The notes under the pieces: model-generated
Databases searched by the model: none
The model's input: the letters and a program-made list of their open reading frames with translations, nothing else
Told to the model about the DNA's origin: nothing
Made by a program: the position numbers and the translations under genes
Shown: positions 9,120 through 15,965 of the stretch, piece by piece
Position numbering within the stretch: the first letter of the stretch is position 1
How the letters are laid out: each line of letters opens with the position of its first letter
Assembly (NCBI GenBank): GCA_026991575.1
Contig: JALXBF010000133.1
Coordinates: 1-47,272, forward strand
Direction: 5' to 3'
From: Planctomycetota bacterium
GTDB taxonomy: Bacteria > Planctomycetota > Planctomycetia > JALXBF01
DNA: 47,272 nucleotides

Positions 9120-9389
9120 TCATGGTGCCGACGAGCCCGAATCGGCCGCTTCACCCGAGGAAGCAGACTGCTGCGGTTCCTCGGGCAGCGTAACGAAGCG
9201 GTCGGTAAACTGCAACCAGTAGCGACCGTCCACGAGCTTCAGCATGAGCTTCATGCCGTGGCATCGGGCGCATTCGTAGCCGGTCATGCCGTGCTCCATC
9301 GGCCCGCTGTAGCCGCAATCCGCACAACGGCCGAGTACTTTCTTGGCCTTCTTTTCGAAGTCGTGGTACGAAGGTACCGAGCCGATCAT
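9120..9389 (-). CDS. Small zinc-ribbon protein leading the aor operon
   Basis: This 89-residue soluble protein has a Lys-rich helix (10-18), then CADC (22-25) and CARC (40-43) separated by 14 residues, the layout of a zinc ribbon, and an acidic, Ser-rich tail. It lacks a signal peptide, so the CARCH string is more likely zinc-binding than heme-binding. The ATG at 9389 has CAGGAGA seven bases upstream; a frame to 9431 would start inside the promoter. aorA begins 28 bases after its stop. No family function is known to me. As first gene of the operon it may be a maturation or regulatory factor, which is inference. Confidence 0.65.
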   Translation of the reverse strand: MIGSVPSYHDFEKKAKKVLGRCADCGYSGPMEHGMTGYECARCHGMKLMLKLVDGRYWLQFTDRFVTLPEEPQQSASSGEAADSGSSAP

Positions 9390-9431
9390 CGGCGGTCTCC
9401 TGGATCGATGCCGCTCGCGCAGCAGTAGCAC

Positions 9432-9460
9432 AGTGTACCGGAAGGACGCCTTGGTTTAAA
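9432..9460 (-). promoter_or_regulatory. Promoter of the aor operon
   Basis: On the minus strand TTTAAA (9460-9455) and TACACT (9437-9432) are 17 bases apart, each four of six to sigma70 consensus. An AT-richer patch (ATATC) lies just upstream. The -10 box ends 43 bases before the ATG of the zinc-ribbon gene at 9389. No clear operator dyad was seen. Confidence 0.4.
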
Positions 9461-9524
9461 GATATGGGGCGCGCGGGCGAAGGGGGAACCGGGACGGGCA
9501 GTTGGCAACGGCACACGCCGCGGC

Positions 9525-10676
9525 TCATGCTGCAAGCCGACCAGCGGCGCGGCGGCCGGCAAATTCAAGGATTTCGCGGGCCGTTGCCATGGTTGCGCCG
9601 CGCCGCGCGAACAGTGCCCGGATCCGCCGGATCTCGCGGCAAATGGCGTCATGAGCTGCAGGATCGGTAAGCCAGGGAATCAGGTGCGCGAGCATCCAGT
9701 CGGTCGCCTCTGCCCAGCTGACCAACTCCGGATAGACCATGCGTCCGGCTGCGATGTTCGGCAGCGAGATGTAGCGCACCCTGGCAATGCCGGTCGCCAG
9801 GCCGAATCGGTAGATGCCATACTCTGCGCGCGGCACGCGGTAATAGATCACCGCCGGCTTAGCGAACCAGAGCAGCTCCATGGTGATCGAGCCGGACTTT
9901 GCCACGCAGCAGTGTGCGGAGGCAATCGCCTGAGGGGTCTGACCGACCACGCACTGTAGCGGCACCCCTGCCTTGCGCGCCTGTGCGCGCACCCAAGCGG
10001 CATGTTCGGCCGTACGGCATGCTGCCACGAATTCAACGTCAGCAACTCGCTTCCGCACCGCGGCCGCGGTCCGGATCATGGGCCGGGTCATCCGACGCAC
10101 CTCACTGCCGCGGCTTCCCGGCAGCAGCACGACACGGCGTACCCCGGGTGCCGGCGGGGCCAACGGCTGAACGTTCGCCAGCTCATCAAAGTACGGGTGT
10201 CCCACATAGCGAGCGTCGACCCCGCGTTGACGGTACCATGGCTCTTCAAACGGATACGCGCAGAGCACACGGTCGACGAGCCGACGCATCTTGCGCACGC
10301 GCCACGAGCCCCAGGCCCACAGCTGAGGCGCCAGGAAGTACAGAACCGGCACGCCCGCAGCCCGCGCCGCTCGTGCCACCCACCAATTGAAACCGGGGTA
10401 GTCAACCAGCACAACCGCATCCGGCCGGGTCGTGCGCAGCACGTCGCGGACCCGCTGGTAAAGGCCCCAGAAAAACGGCACACTCCGTACGGCTTCCAAC
10501 ACCCCGATCACCGGCCGATCAACCAGCCGGTACAGCAGGTCGCAACCAGCCGCCTCCATGGCCGGCCCCCCCAGTCCGAAGAAGGTCGTCTGCGGATTGA
10601 GCCTTCGGATGGCCCGCAGCACACGCGCGGTGTGAATGTCGCCGCTTGGATCGCCTGCCGAAAAGAATAGCCGCAT
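9525..10676 (-). CDS. lpxB: Lipid-A-disaccharide synthase
   Basis: This 383-residue protein matches LpxB, a family GT19 enzyme of the inner membrane face that joins UDP-diacylglucosamine and lipid X into the lipid A disaccharide. It shows the N-terminal SAGDPSGDIH motif at about 6-15, the GLGGPAM segment, the VDYPGFNWWVA helix, APQLWAWG, the VGHPYFDEL linker into the second Rossmann domain, LLPGSRGSEV and the late KSGSITMEL sugar-nucleotide site. Its length equals that of E. coli LpxB (382). The start at 10676 has GGAGTG upstream; an in-frame extension to 10772 is Arg/Gly-rich and not conserved. It shows that the host makes lipid A or a relative. No other lpx gene is close by. Confidence 0.93.
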   Translation of the reverse strand: MRLFFSAGDPSGDIHTARVLRAIRRLNPQTTFFGLGGPAMEAAGCDLLYRLVDRPVIGVLEAVRSVPFFWGLYQRVRDVLRTTRPDAVVLVDYPGFNWWVARAARAAGVPVLYFLAPQLWAWGSWRVRKMRRLVDRVLCAYPFEEPWYRQRGVDARYVGHPYFDELANVQPLAPPAPGVRRVVLLPGSRGSEVRRMTRPMIRTAAAVRKRVADVEFVAACRTAEHAAWVRAQARKAGVPLQCVVGQTPQAIASAHCCVAKSGSITMELLWFAKPAVIYYRVPRAEYGIYRFGLATGIARVRYISLPNIAAGRMVYPELVSWAEATDWMLAHLIPWLTDPAAHDAICREIRRIRALFARRGATMATAREILEFAGRRAAGRLAA

Positions 10677-10832
10677 CGGTTGCACTCCACGAAATCGCTC
10701 GCCCCCTAGTCTTGCCGCGGCGCCGCTCGCTGTGAAGGGCGATCCGTTGCGTCCACTCCATCCTCCGCACACGCCGCGCCCGCAGACAGCGCGGCAAGAG
10801 GTGTCGCCGATCGGCCTGCACGGAAGGCAGGC

Positions 10833-10838
10833 TACAAT
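10833..10838 (+). promoter_or_regulatory. Possible -10 box for the small membrane protein
   Basis: TACAAT, five of six to the -10 consensus, lies 45 bases before the ATG at 10883. The -35 position 17 bases upstream is poor. A small inverted pair, CCTGC and GCAGG, fills the spacer. Confidence 0.22.
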
Positions 10839-10882
10839 AAGCGTGAGTCATCTTCCTGGTTGCCCGCCCCGGGAGAACCGTC

Positions 10883-11203
10883 ATGGAACCAGGTCTGCAG
10901 GGGCAGATCTTCGGCTGGGTGGGCGCCGTGCTCGGGACGGCAGTGGGCGTAGCCGGAGGAGCGATCGGGACCTACCTGGCGATCGCAAACACCTCCGGGC
11001 CACGGGAACGTGCCTTCGCGCTCAAGGCGGCTGCGGCTTGCTGGGGGCTAGTGGCGTTGTACATCCTCGCCCTGTTCGTGGTACCGCCCCCCTTCCGACA
11101 TTTCCTGTGGGCTCCCTACGGACTAGTCCTGACCGGTTGCATTCTGTGGTGGAACCGGCGTCAGGCAAGCATTCGGCGGTCGGAGCGCGAAACTAGCCCG
11201 TAG
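10883..11203 (+). CDS. Small integral membrane protein of unknown function
   Basis: This 106-residue protein has a Gly/Ala-rich helix (about 10-33), then two hydrophobic helices (about 50-67 and 73-90) and a basic Arg-rich tail. CGGGAGA precedes the ATG by about six bases. It is divergent from lpxB and convergent with the HD hydrolase gene. I do not recognise a family; the hydrophobic pattern and ribosome site support a real gene. Confidence 0.6.
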   Translation: MEPGLQGQIFGWVGAVLGTAVGVAGGAIGTYLAIANTSGPRERAFALKAAAACWGLVALYILALFVVPPPFRHFLWAPYGLVLTGCILWWNRRQASIRRSERETSP

Positions 11204-11258
11204 CAGCAGCTGGGCTTACGGCTTTCCCCCCGCAGGCCGCAAGCACTGATACCGGTCC

Positions 11259-11273
11259 GGCCTGCTGCAGGCC
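11259..11273. terminator. Hairpin between convergent genes
   Basis: GGCCTGC and GCAGGCC surround one central T, giving a stem of at least five G/C-rich pairs in RNA on either strand. It lies in the 272-base gap between the convergent genes ending at 11203 and 11476. No T run follows, so a terminator role is only possible. The rest of the gap shows nothing clear. Confidence 0.2.
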
Positions 11274-11475
11274 AAGCTACGAACGATCAACCCGAACTCG
11301 CGGCCGCGGACCCGGGCCGCGTTAGCTGGTAGGCTTGCTGTACCACCTTTCCCGTCCGCCACGTTTCCCGCCCGATCCGGTTGCGGTTTCGGCTCGGCTG
11401 CGGCAGGGCGCACCGGGCACGATGCCGGACTGGACTTCTGTTGGTTCGTGACCGCAGCGATGGCGATTGGGGGGA

Positions 11476-12081
11476 CTATTTCGAAGCGGTCGACGGTGTG
11501 TGCTCGCCCTCCGATCCGGGGCCTTGGCGGCCGGTAAGCCCAAGTTGCTCGGCGATCGGCTTCATTGCATCGATCACGAACTGGATGTGTTCCTTCAAGT
11601 CGACCCCCAACGCCTCGGCTCCACGCCGGATGTCGTCGCGGTTCACGCCGGCCGCGAACGACTTCTGCTTCAACTTCTTGATCACGCTCTTGGCCGTCAG
11701 GTCGAGAATTCCGTTGGGCCGCATCAACGCGACCGCCGTGATGAAACCAGCCAGCTCATCACAGGCGTACAGTGCCTTGTCCATCAGCGAGATCCGCGGA
11801 CAGTCCAGATAGTCGGCATGGGACTTGATGGCATAGATTACGTCCTCGGGGTAGCCGCGCTGGCGAAGGATCTCTGCACCTTTCAGCGGGTGGTCGGGCG
11901 GGTTAGGCCAACGCTCGTAGTCGAAGTCGTGCAAGAGCCCCACGATGCCCCACTTCTCCTCATCCTCACCGAACTTGCGTGCATAGGCGCGCATAGCCGC
12001 CTCGACCGCCAACATGTGTCGCCGCAGGCTCTCACTCTTCGTGTACTCACAGACCAGCTGCCACGCCTCGTCTCGATTCAT
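11476..12081 (-). CDS. HD-domain (HDIG type) hydrolase
   Basis: This 201-residue protein has the metal-binding HD set: His22 in the first helix, His51-Asp52 in VGLLHDFDYE, His64, His88 in IKSHADY and a later Asp in ACDELAG. Such stand-alone HD proteins are metal-dependent phosphohydrolases of nucleotides or similar phosphate esters; the substrate is unknown. After the HD core comes a Lys-rich region (SVIKKLKQKSF) and an acidic tail. It is divergent from the sirtuin gene. The family call is secure; the role is not. Confidence 0.75.
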   Translation of the reverse strand: MNRDEAWQLVCEYTKSESLRRHMLAVEAAMRAYARKFGEDEEKWGIVGLLHDFDYERWPNPPDHPLKGAEILRQRGYPEDVIYAIKSHADYLDCPRISLMDKALYACDELAGFITAVALMRPNGILDLTAKSVIKKLKQKSFAAGVNRDDIRRGAEALGVDLKEHIQFVIDAMKPIAEQLGLTGRQGPGSEGEHTPSTASK

Positions 12082-12106
12082 CGCTTCGCGCGCTCCACGC
12101 TGTGGT

Positions 12107-12135
12107 TTCCTAGCTCTGGTCGGTTCGTCTAGAAT
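12107..12135 (+). promoter_or_regulatory. Candidate promoter of the sirtuin gene
   Basis: TTCCTA (12107-12112) and TAGAAT (12130-12135) are 17 bases apart. The -10 box is five of six to consensus, the -35 box is weak. It ends 55 bases before the GTG start at 12191. Confidence 0.3.
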
Positions 12136-12190
12136 CGTTGCGACGAATCCAAGAGAGTCAATTGCAGTGCTCTGTCGACGGGGAGAAATC

Positions 12191-12940
12191 GTGGCCGACG
12201 AAGCCCAACTGCGTCATGCGGCCGAGTTGCTGGCAGCCTCCCAGCGACCTGCCGCGTTCACGGGAGCGGGTATCTCCGCTGAAAGCGGCATCCCCACGTA
12301 CCGGGACCTGGGCGGCCTCTGGCAGCAGTACAGCATCGAGGAGGTGGCAACACCTCAAGGCTTCGAGCGAGATCCGCGGAAGGTCTGGGAGTTCTACAAC
12401 GCGCGCCGTAACCAGCTCTGGGAGATCGAACCCAACCGGGGTCACTACGCACTGGCCGAGCTGCAGGAGCTGTTCCCTGATTTCGTCATCATTACCCAGA
12501 ACGTGGACCGGTTGCACCAGAAGGCAGGCAGCAAACGCGTCATCGAACTGCATGGCAACCTGCATGAGGTGCGGTGCGTCGATTGCGGTGCCACGTTCGA
12601 CAAAGTCGGCGAGTCGCTTGATCCGTTGCCACGGTGTGAGCGGTGCAGTGGCCTGCTGCGACCGAACGTGGTCTGGTTCGGTGAGCCGCTTCCGGAAGAG
12701 GCCTGGAAAGCAGCAACCGAGACAGTCCGTCGATGCGATTGTCTTCTGGTCGTCGGCACGAGCGCCCAGGTGTACCCGGCGGCCAGCCTGGTTGACATGG
12801 CTCGTGCTTCAGGGGCCCGGGTCCTGGAGTTCAACCTTGACCGGACCCCGGTCAGTGACGTTGCCGACGTGGCACTGTCGGGTAAAGCGGGTGAGTTGCT
12901 GCCGCAAGTGGTAACCTTGTGCCGGCAGCTCAAGCGATGA
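12191..12940 (+). CDS. cobB: NAD-dependent protein deacylase, sirtuin class III type
   Basis: This 249-residue protein is a Sir2 enzyme that removes acyl groups from lysines, using NAD. It shows GAGISAESGIP (25-35), TQNVDRLH (102-109), the catalytic His121 in ELHGNLHEVRC and a zinc site from Cys129, Cys132, Cys149 and Cys152. Tyr69 and Arg72 (FYNARR) form the YxxR pair that in SIRT5 and E. coli CobB binds negatively charged acyl groups, so desuccinylase or demalonylase activity is likely besides deacetylation. The GTG start at 12191 was chosen because GGGGAGA lies just upstream; the frame is open to 12014 but that part lies in the divergent gene and is not sirtuin-like. Confidence 0.9.
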   Translation: MADEAQLRHAAELLAASQRPAAFTGAGISAESGIPTYRDLGGLWQQYSIEEVATPQGFERDPRKVWEFYNARRNQLWEIEPNRGHYALAELQELFPDFVIITQNVDRLHQKAGSKRVIELHGNLHEVRCVDCGATFDKVGESLDPLPRCERCSGLLRPNVVWFGEPLPEEAWKAATETVRRCDCLLVVGTSAQVYPAASLVDMARASGARVLEFNLDRTPVSDVADVALSGKAGELLPQVVTLCRQLKR

Positions 12941-12974
12941 GGTCCCGGCGGGCTGCGTCGGTTTGCAAAGTTAC

Positions 12975-13220
12975 TCAGGGGTGGGTCGGCAGGCTCGCCG
13001 GACGTACATAGCCTGTGGCTGCAACCCGCTCGGGCGGCGTTGCTTTCGGTAGCGCTTCGGTTTGCGGCGGCGTAGAAGCCATTGGCGGGCGGTAGCCAAC
13101 CTGGGCGTCAGCCGGGCATGTTGGCCGTCTCGGCACCGCGTTCGCACGGCGCTTTTCCGCGCCCCCCTTACTCAGCCCGTGCGCACCGTCCGGCAAGCCG
13201 GCATGCGGTGCGGTGATCAC
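12975..13220 (-). CDS. Possible small Pro/Ala-rich protein coupled to the HD (p)ppGpp hydrolase
   Basis: This 81-codon frame begins with a GTG that overlaps the stop of the upstream gene in a GTGA arrangement, which suggests translational coupling. The product is rich in Pro, Ala, Thr and Arg, with no domain, signal or membrane segment. Pro codons favour CCG as in the neighbours. It may be a real small protein or a chance frame; the flanking part of the 276-base gap holds nothing else. Confidence 0.3.
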   Translation of the reverse strand: MITAPHAGLPDGAHGLSKGGAEKRRANAVPRRPTCPADAQVGYRPPMASTPPQTEALPKATPPERVAATGYVRPASLPTHP

Positions 13221-13780
13221 TGGTGCTCAGGCTCGTCGGTGGCAGTGGCCGTCATGGTACGGAGCAGTTCGTCGAGTTCCCGCTCCAGCTCTGGACAGGT
13301 GCCTTCGAGCACGGCGAGCACCCGTCGGCTTTCCTCGACGAATCGCTCTCGCCGCGCCCTATCGAAGGACGCGCCCAGGTGTCTGAGGTTATCGATACGA
13401 TCCGCAAGCTTGATCAGTCGAGCCTCGGTCGACGCGGAAGCCAGTCGCTGGAACATCTCCTCATGCCGCCGGCTCTTGGGGAGACGGCTATCGTTGGTCA
13501 GTTCGGCAACGATCCGTGCAACGCGCGGACCACATGCTCGCTCGACTTCGTCGAACCGCGCGCCAGAGTCCTCGATGACATCATGCAATAGCGCGGCGGC
13601 GATGAGTTCCGGGTCGTCGTCGCCCACGGTCCGGCGCACCAGCTCGGCCACCCGGAATGGGTGGAGCACATACGGCACGGTCCCGTCCGGTTCACCGCGC
13701 TGCTGCCCATGATGCGACTGGATTGCCAGATGGAGGGCTCGGGCCAGAAGCTCGATCGCTGCGGCGCGAGCGTCGTTCAT
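13217..13780 (-). CDS. Stand-alone HD hydrolase of the SpoT/MESH1 (small alarmone hydrolase) type
   Basis: This 187-residue protein matches the hydrolase half of RelA/SpoT. It shows His40 in YVLHPFRVAELV, His66-Asp67 in ALLHDVIEDS with Glu70 and Asp71, and Asp127 and Asn131 in KLADRIDN, the Mn-binding and catalytic set of MESH1 proteins. There is no synthetase, TGS or ACT domain. Such proteins cleave the pyrophosphate from (p)ppGpp, or from NADPH in some cases. It follows the ACT gene by 15 bases and so is probably in the folD-ACT transcript. The alarmone synthetase is not in this window. Confidence 0.82.
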   Translation of the reverse strand: MNDARAAAIELLARALHLAIQSHHGQQRGEPDGTVPYVLHPFRVAELVRRTVGDDDPELIAAALLHDVIEDSGARFDEVERACGPRVARIVAELTNDSRLPKSRRHEEMFQRLASASTEARLIKLADRIDNLRHLGASFDRARRERFVEESRRVLAVLEGTCPELERELDELLRTMTATATDEPEHQ

Positions 13781-13795
13781 GCGATCGCTCCCCGA

Positions 13796-14293
13796 CTAGA
13801 GGACCGGCCCTGATAGGAGATCTGCCTCGGTCAGCACTTCGAAGCCCTCTCGCCTCAGCACGTCTACGGCCATTTCGTGGTCGTCCACGTGCAGGGCGAT
13901 AGCCGCGCGGCCATGGGGGTGGAAGATGAGCGGGTAGGCGTAGTGGATGTTGATCTCCGCTCGCAGCAGCGCCGTGCAGATCTCGCCCAATGGCTGGTGA
14001 CTGCGTGGTAACGCGACGGCGATGAGGTCACTTTCGGCGATCGGATAGCCGGCGCGCTCCAGAATCTCCCTGCCCTGCTCCGGATGACTGAGCACCATGC
14101 GCACGATGGCGCAGTCCACCGAGTCGATGATGCTCAGCGCGACGATACGCACCTTGCTTCCCTCGAAGCGTCGGACCAGGTCGTGCAGTTGGCCGACACG
14201 GTTCTCCAGGAACACAGAATACTGACGGATACTGGGCCAGTCGCGGCCGCGCTCCGTCTTGAATCCGCTTCGTGCTTCTCCACCGTAGCTCAT
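13796..14293 (-). CDS. Tandem ACT-domain protein
   Basis: This 165-residue protein has two ACT-like beta-alpha-beta modules: the first from about residue 24 (QYSVFLENRVGQLHDLV) with the Gly-containing ligand turn, the second from about 90 (IAVALPRSHQPLGEICTALL). ACT domains bind amino acids. The closest look-alikes are small stand-alone ACT proteins and regulatory subunits related to acetolactate synthase, but no such enzyme lies nearby. It could sense amino acid supply, fitting the (p)ppGpp-hydrolase gene 15 bases downstream. The gap to folD upstream is 120 bases. The ligand is unknown. Confidence 0.72.
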   Translation of the reverse strand: MSYGGEARSGFKTERGRDWPSIRQYSVFLENRVGQLHDLVRRFEGSKVRIVALSIIDSVDCAIVRMVLSHPEQGREILERAGYPIAESDLIAVALPRSHQPLGEICTALLRAEINIHYAYPLIFHPHGRAAIALHVDDHEMAVDVLRREGFEVLTEADLLSGPVL

Positions 14294-14413
14294 CGCGACG
14301 TGCCTCTTTCAGGCGCCCCCGGGTCGGTGTGCGCCGGGCCGGGGGGTTGGCCCTATCGAACACCTTGCACAGAAACCAGTTGCCGCATTCCCCGCGCCAG
14401 CCTCTCAACCATT

Positions 14414-15283
14414 TTATCGGCCGTTCAACCGCCACTCCGCAGCCATGACCGTGTTGGCCAACAACATCGCGACCGTCATCGGCCCGACCCCGCCGGGCAC
14501 GGGCGTGATCGCACCCGCCACGGCCGCCACTTCCTCGTATGCCACATCCCCCACAAGCCGACCATCGAAACGGTTGATGCCTACGTCGATGACTACTGCC
14601 CCGGGCGACACCATGTCCGCCCGCAGGAAGCCCGCTCGGCCGATGGCCACCACGACGATGTCGGCTGCCCGCGTGATCCTGGCCAGCTCGCGCGTGCGGC
14701 TGTGGCAGACCGTCACCGTGGCATCTCCCCCTTCACCTTTGCGCAGCAGCAGCAGCGCCAGTGGCCGACCCACGAGATTGCTGCGACCGACGATGACCAC
14801 GTGCCGTCCGGCAATTGGGATGTCGTAGTACTGGAGCAGCCGCTGGATGCCCAGCGGGGTGCACGGTACAAAGCGCGGTCGGCCGGCGGCCAGCAGGCCG
14901 TAATTGTGCGGATGAAAGCCATCCACGTCTTTGGCCGGGTCAATGGCATCGATCACTGCCCGTTGGTCAATGCCGTTGGGCAGCGGAAGTTGAACCAGGA
15001 TGCCGTCTACGTCGTCTGCACGGTTCAGCCGACCGATCAGGGCAAGCACATCTGCGGTTGTCGCCGTCCCGGGCAACTGATGCAACCAACTGGCAATGCC
15101 CACCTTTTCGCATGCTCGCCGCTTGTTCCGCACATACACGTGGCTGGCCGGGTCATCGCCCACCAGCACGGCCGCCAGACCGGGTGGCCGGCCATGCTGT
15201 TGCCGGATGCGCGCCGCATCGGCGGCGACCTGACGGCGCACTGCCGCCGCCACCTCTTTGCCGTCCAGAATTCGTGCGGCCAC
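14414..15283 (-). CDS. folD: Methylenetetrahydrofolate dehydrogenase/cyclohydrolase
   Basis: This 289-residue protein is FolD, which oxidises 5,10-methylene-THF with NADP and hydrolyses the methenyl form to 10-formyl-THF. It shows the YVRNKRRACEKVGI motif with Tyr50 and catalytic Lys54, the GILVQLPLP signature, the KDVDGFHPHN segment, GRSNLVGRPLA in the NADP-binding Rossmann part and the PVPGGVGPMTVAML C-terminal signature. Its length is typical. It begins 11 bases after the ktrA-like gene ends, so it may be co-transcribed with potassium uptake genes, an unusual pairing without evident meaning. Confidence 0.95.
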   Translation of the reverse strand: MAARILDGKEVAAAVRRQVAADAARIRQQHGRPPGLAAVLVGDDPASHVYVRNKRRACEKVGIASWLHQLPGTATTADVLALIGRLNRADDVDGILVQLPLPNGIDQRAVIDAIDPAKDVDGFHPHNYGLLAAGRPRFVPCTPLGIQRLLQYYDIPIAGRHVVIVGRSNLVGRPLALLLLRKGEGGDATVTVCHSRTRELARITRAADIVVVAIGRAGFLRADMVSPGAVVIDVGINRFDGRLVGDVAYEEVAAVAGAITPVPGGVGPMTVAMLLANTVMAAEWRLNGR

Positions 15284-15294
15284 GAGCGCTCCCC

Positions 15295-15960
15295 CTAGTC
15301 TGTTACCCTGAACTTCTCGATTGCTTCCGGGGTTCCGACCACCAGCAATACCTGCTCCTCGCGCAGCTCCGTCTGGGGATCGGGGTTGAAGCGAAAGTCG
15401 GTATCGAAGACGGTGTCTTTCACGGCGATGACGTTGATCCCGTACCGCCGACGGAGGTCGGCCTGCTGGAGGGTCTTACCCTCGAGCGACTTCGGCACGG
15501 TGATCTGCGCAAGCATGTGGCCAGCTCCGAGCATGAGCTGTTGCAGGACATTTGGCCAGGCGATCTCGTCGGCCAGGCTGCGGGCACGTTCCACTTCGGG
15601 AAAGACCGTCTTGTCCACGCCCAGCCGTTTCAGAATCTTCTCGTGATCCCGGCTGATTGCCTTGCAGATCACACGTCGGGCCTTCATCTCCTTCAGATGC
15701 AGGCACGCGAGGATGCTGGCCGTGAAGTCCTCACCCAGACTCACCACCACGGCATCGGCCTTGTCCACGGGCAGCTGTTCCAGCGTCCTGCGGTCGGTCG
15801 CGTCCGCGACCAGTGCTTCGTAGAGCGTGTCCTGGAGCTCGGCAACGCGCTCTTCGTCCGAGTCCACGCCGGTTACCCGTACCTTGTCCACGGCTAACCG
15901 CTCAGCAACGGCAGCACCAAACGTTCCGAGCCCCAGGCAGATCACGTGGCGTGCTTGCAT
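15295..15960 (-). CDS. ktrA: Potassium uptake regulatory subunit (KtrA/TrkA, RCK domains)
   Basis: This 221-residue cytoplasmic protein has an RCK-N Rossmann domain with GLGTFG (10-15), an acidic residue in VTGVDSDEE at the end of the second strand, the VADATD and VVVSLGEDFTAS segments, and an RCK-C domain from about 140 to the end. Such proteins gate the KtrB/TrkH channel in response to ATP/ADP or NADH. It starts five bases after the channel gene ends, so the two form one unit. The length equals that of B. subtilis KtrA (222). Confidence 0.9.
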   Translation of the reverse strand: MQARHVICLGLGTFGAAVAERLAVDKVRVTGVDSDEERVAELQDTLYEALVADATDRRTLEQLPVDKADAVVVSLGEDFTASILACLHLKEMKARRVICKAISRDHEKILKRLGVDKTVFPEVERARSLADEIAWPNVLQQLMLGAGHMLAQITVPKSLEGKTLQQADLRRRYGINVIAVKDTVFDTDFRFNPDPQTELREEQVLLVVGTPEAIEKFRVTD

Positions 15961-15965
15961 GGCTG

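Noticed and set aside
9258-9272. CARCH in the zinc-ribbon protein as a heme c site
   Set aside because: The protein has no signal peptide and a second CxxC at zinc-ribbon spacing, so zinc binding is far more likely.
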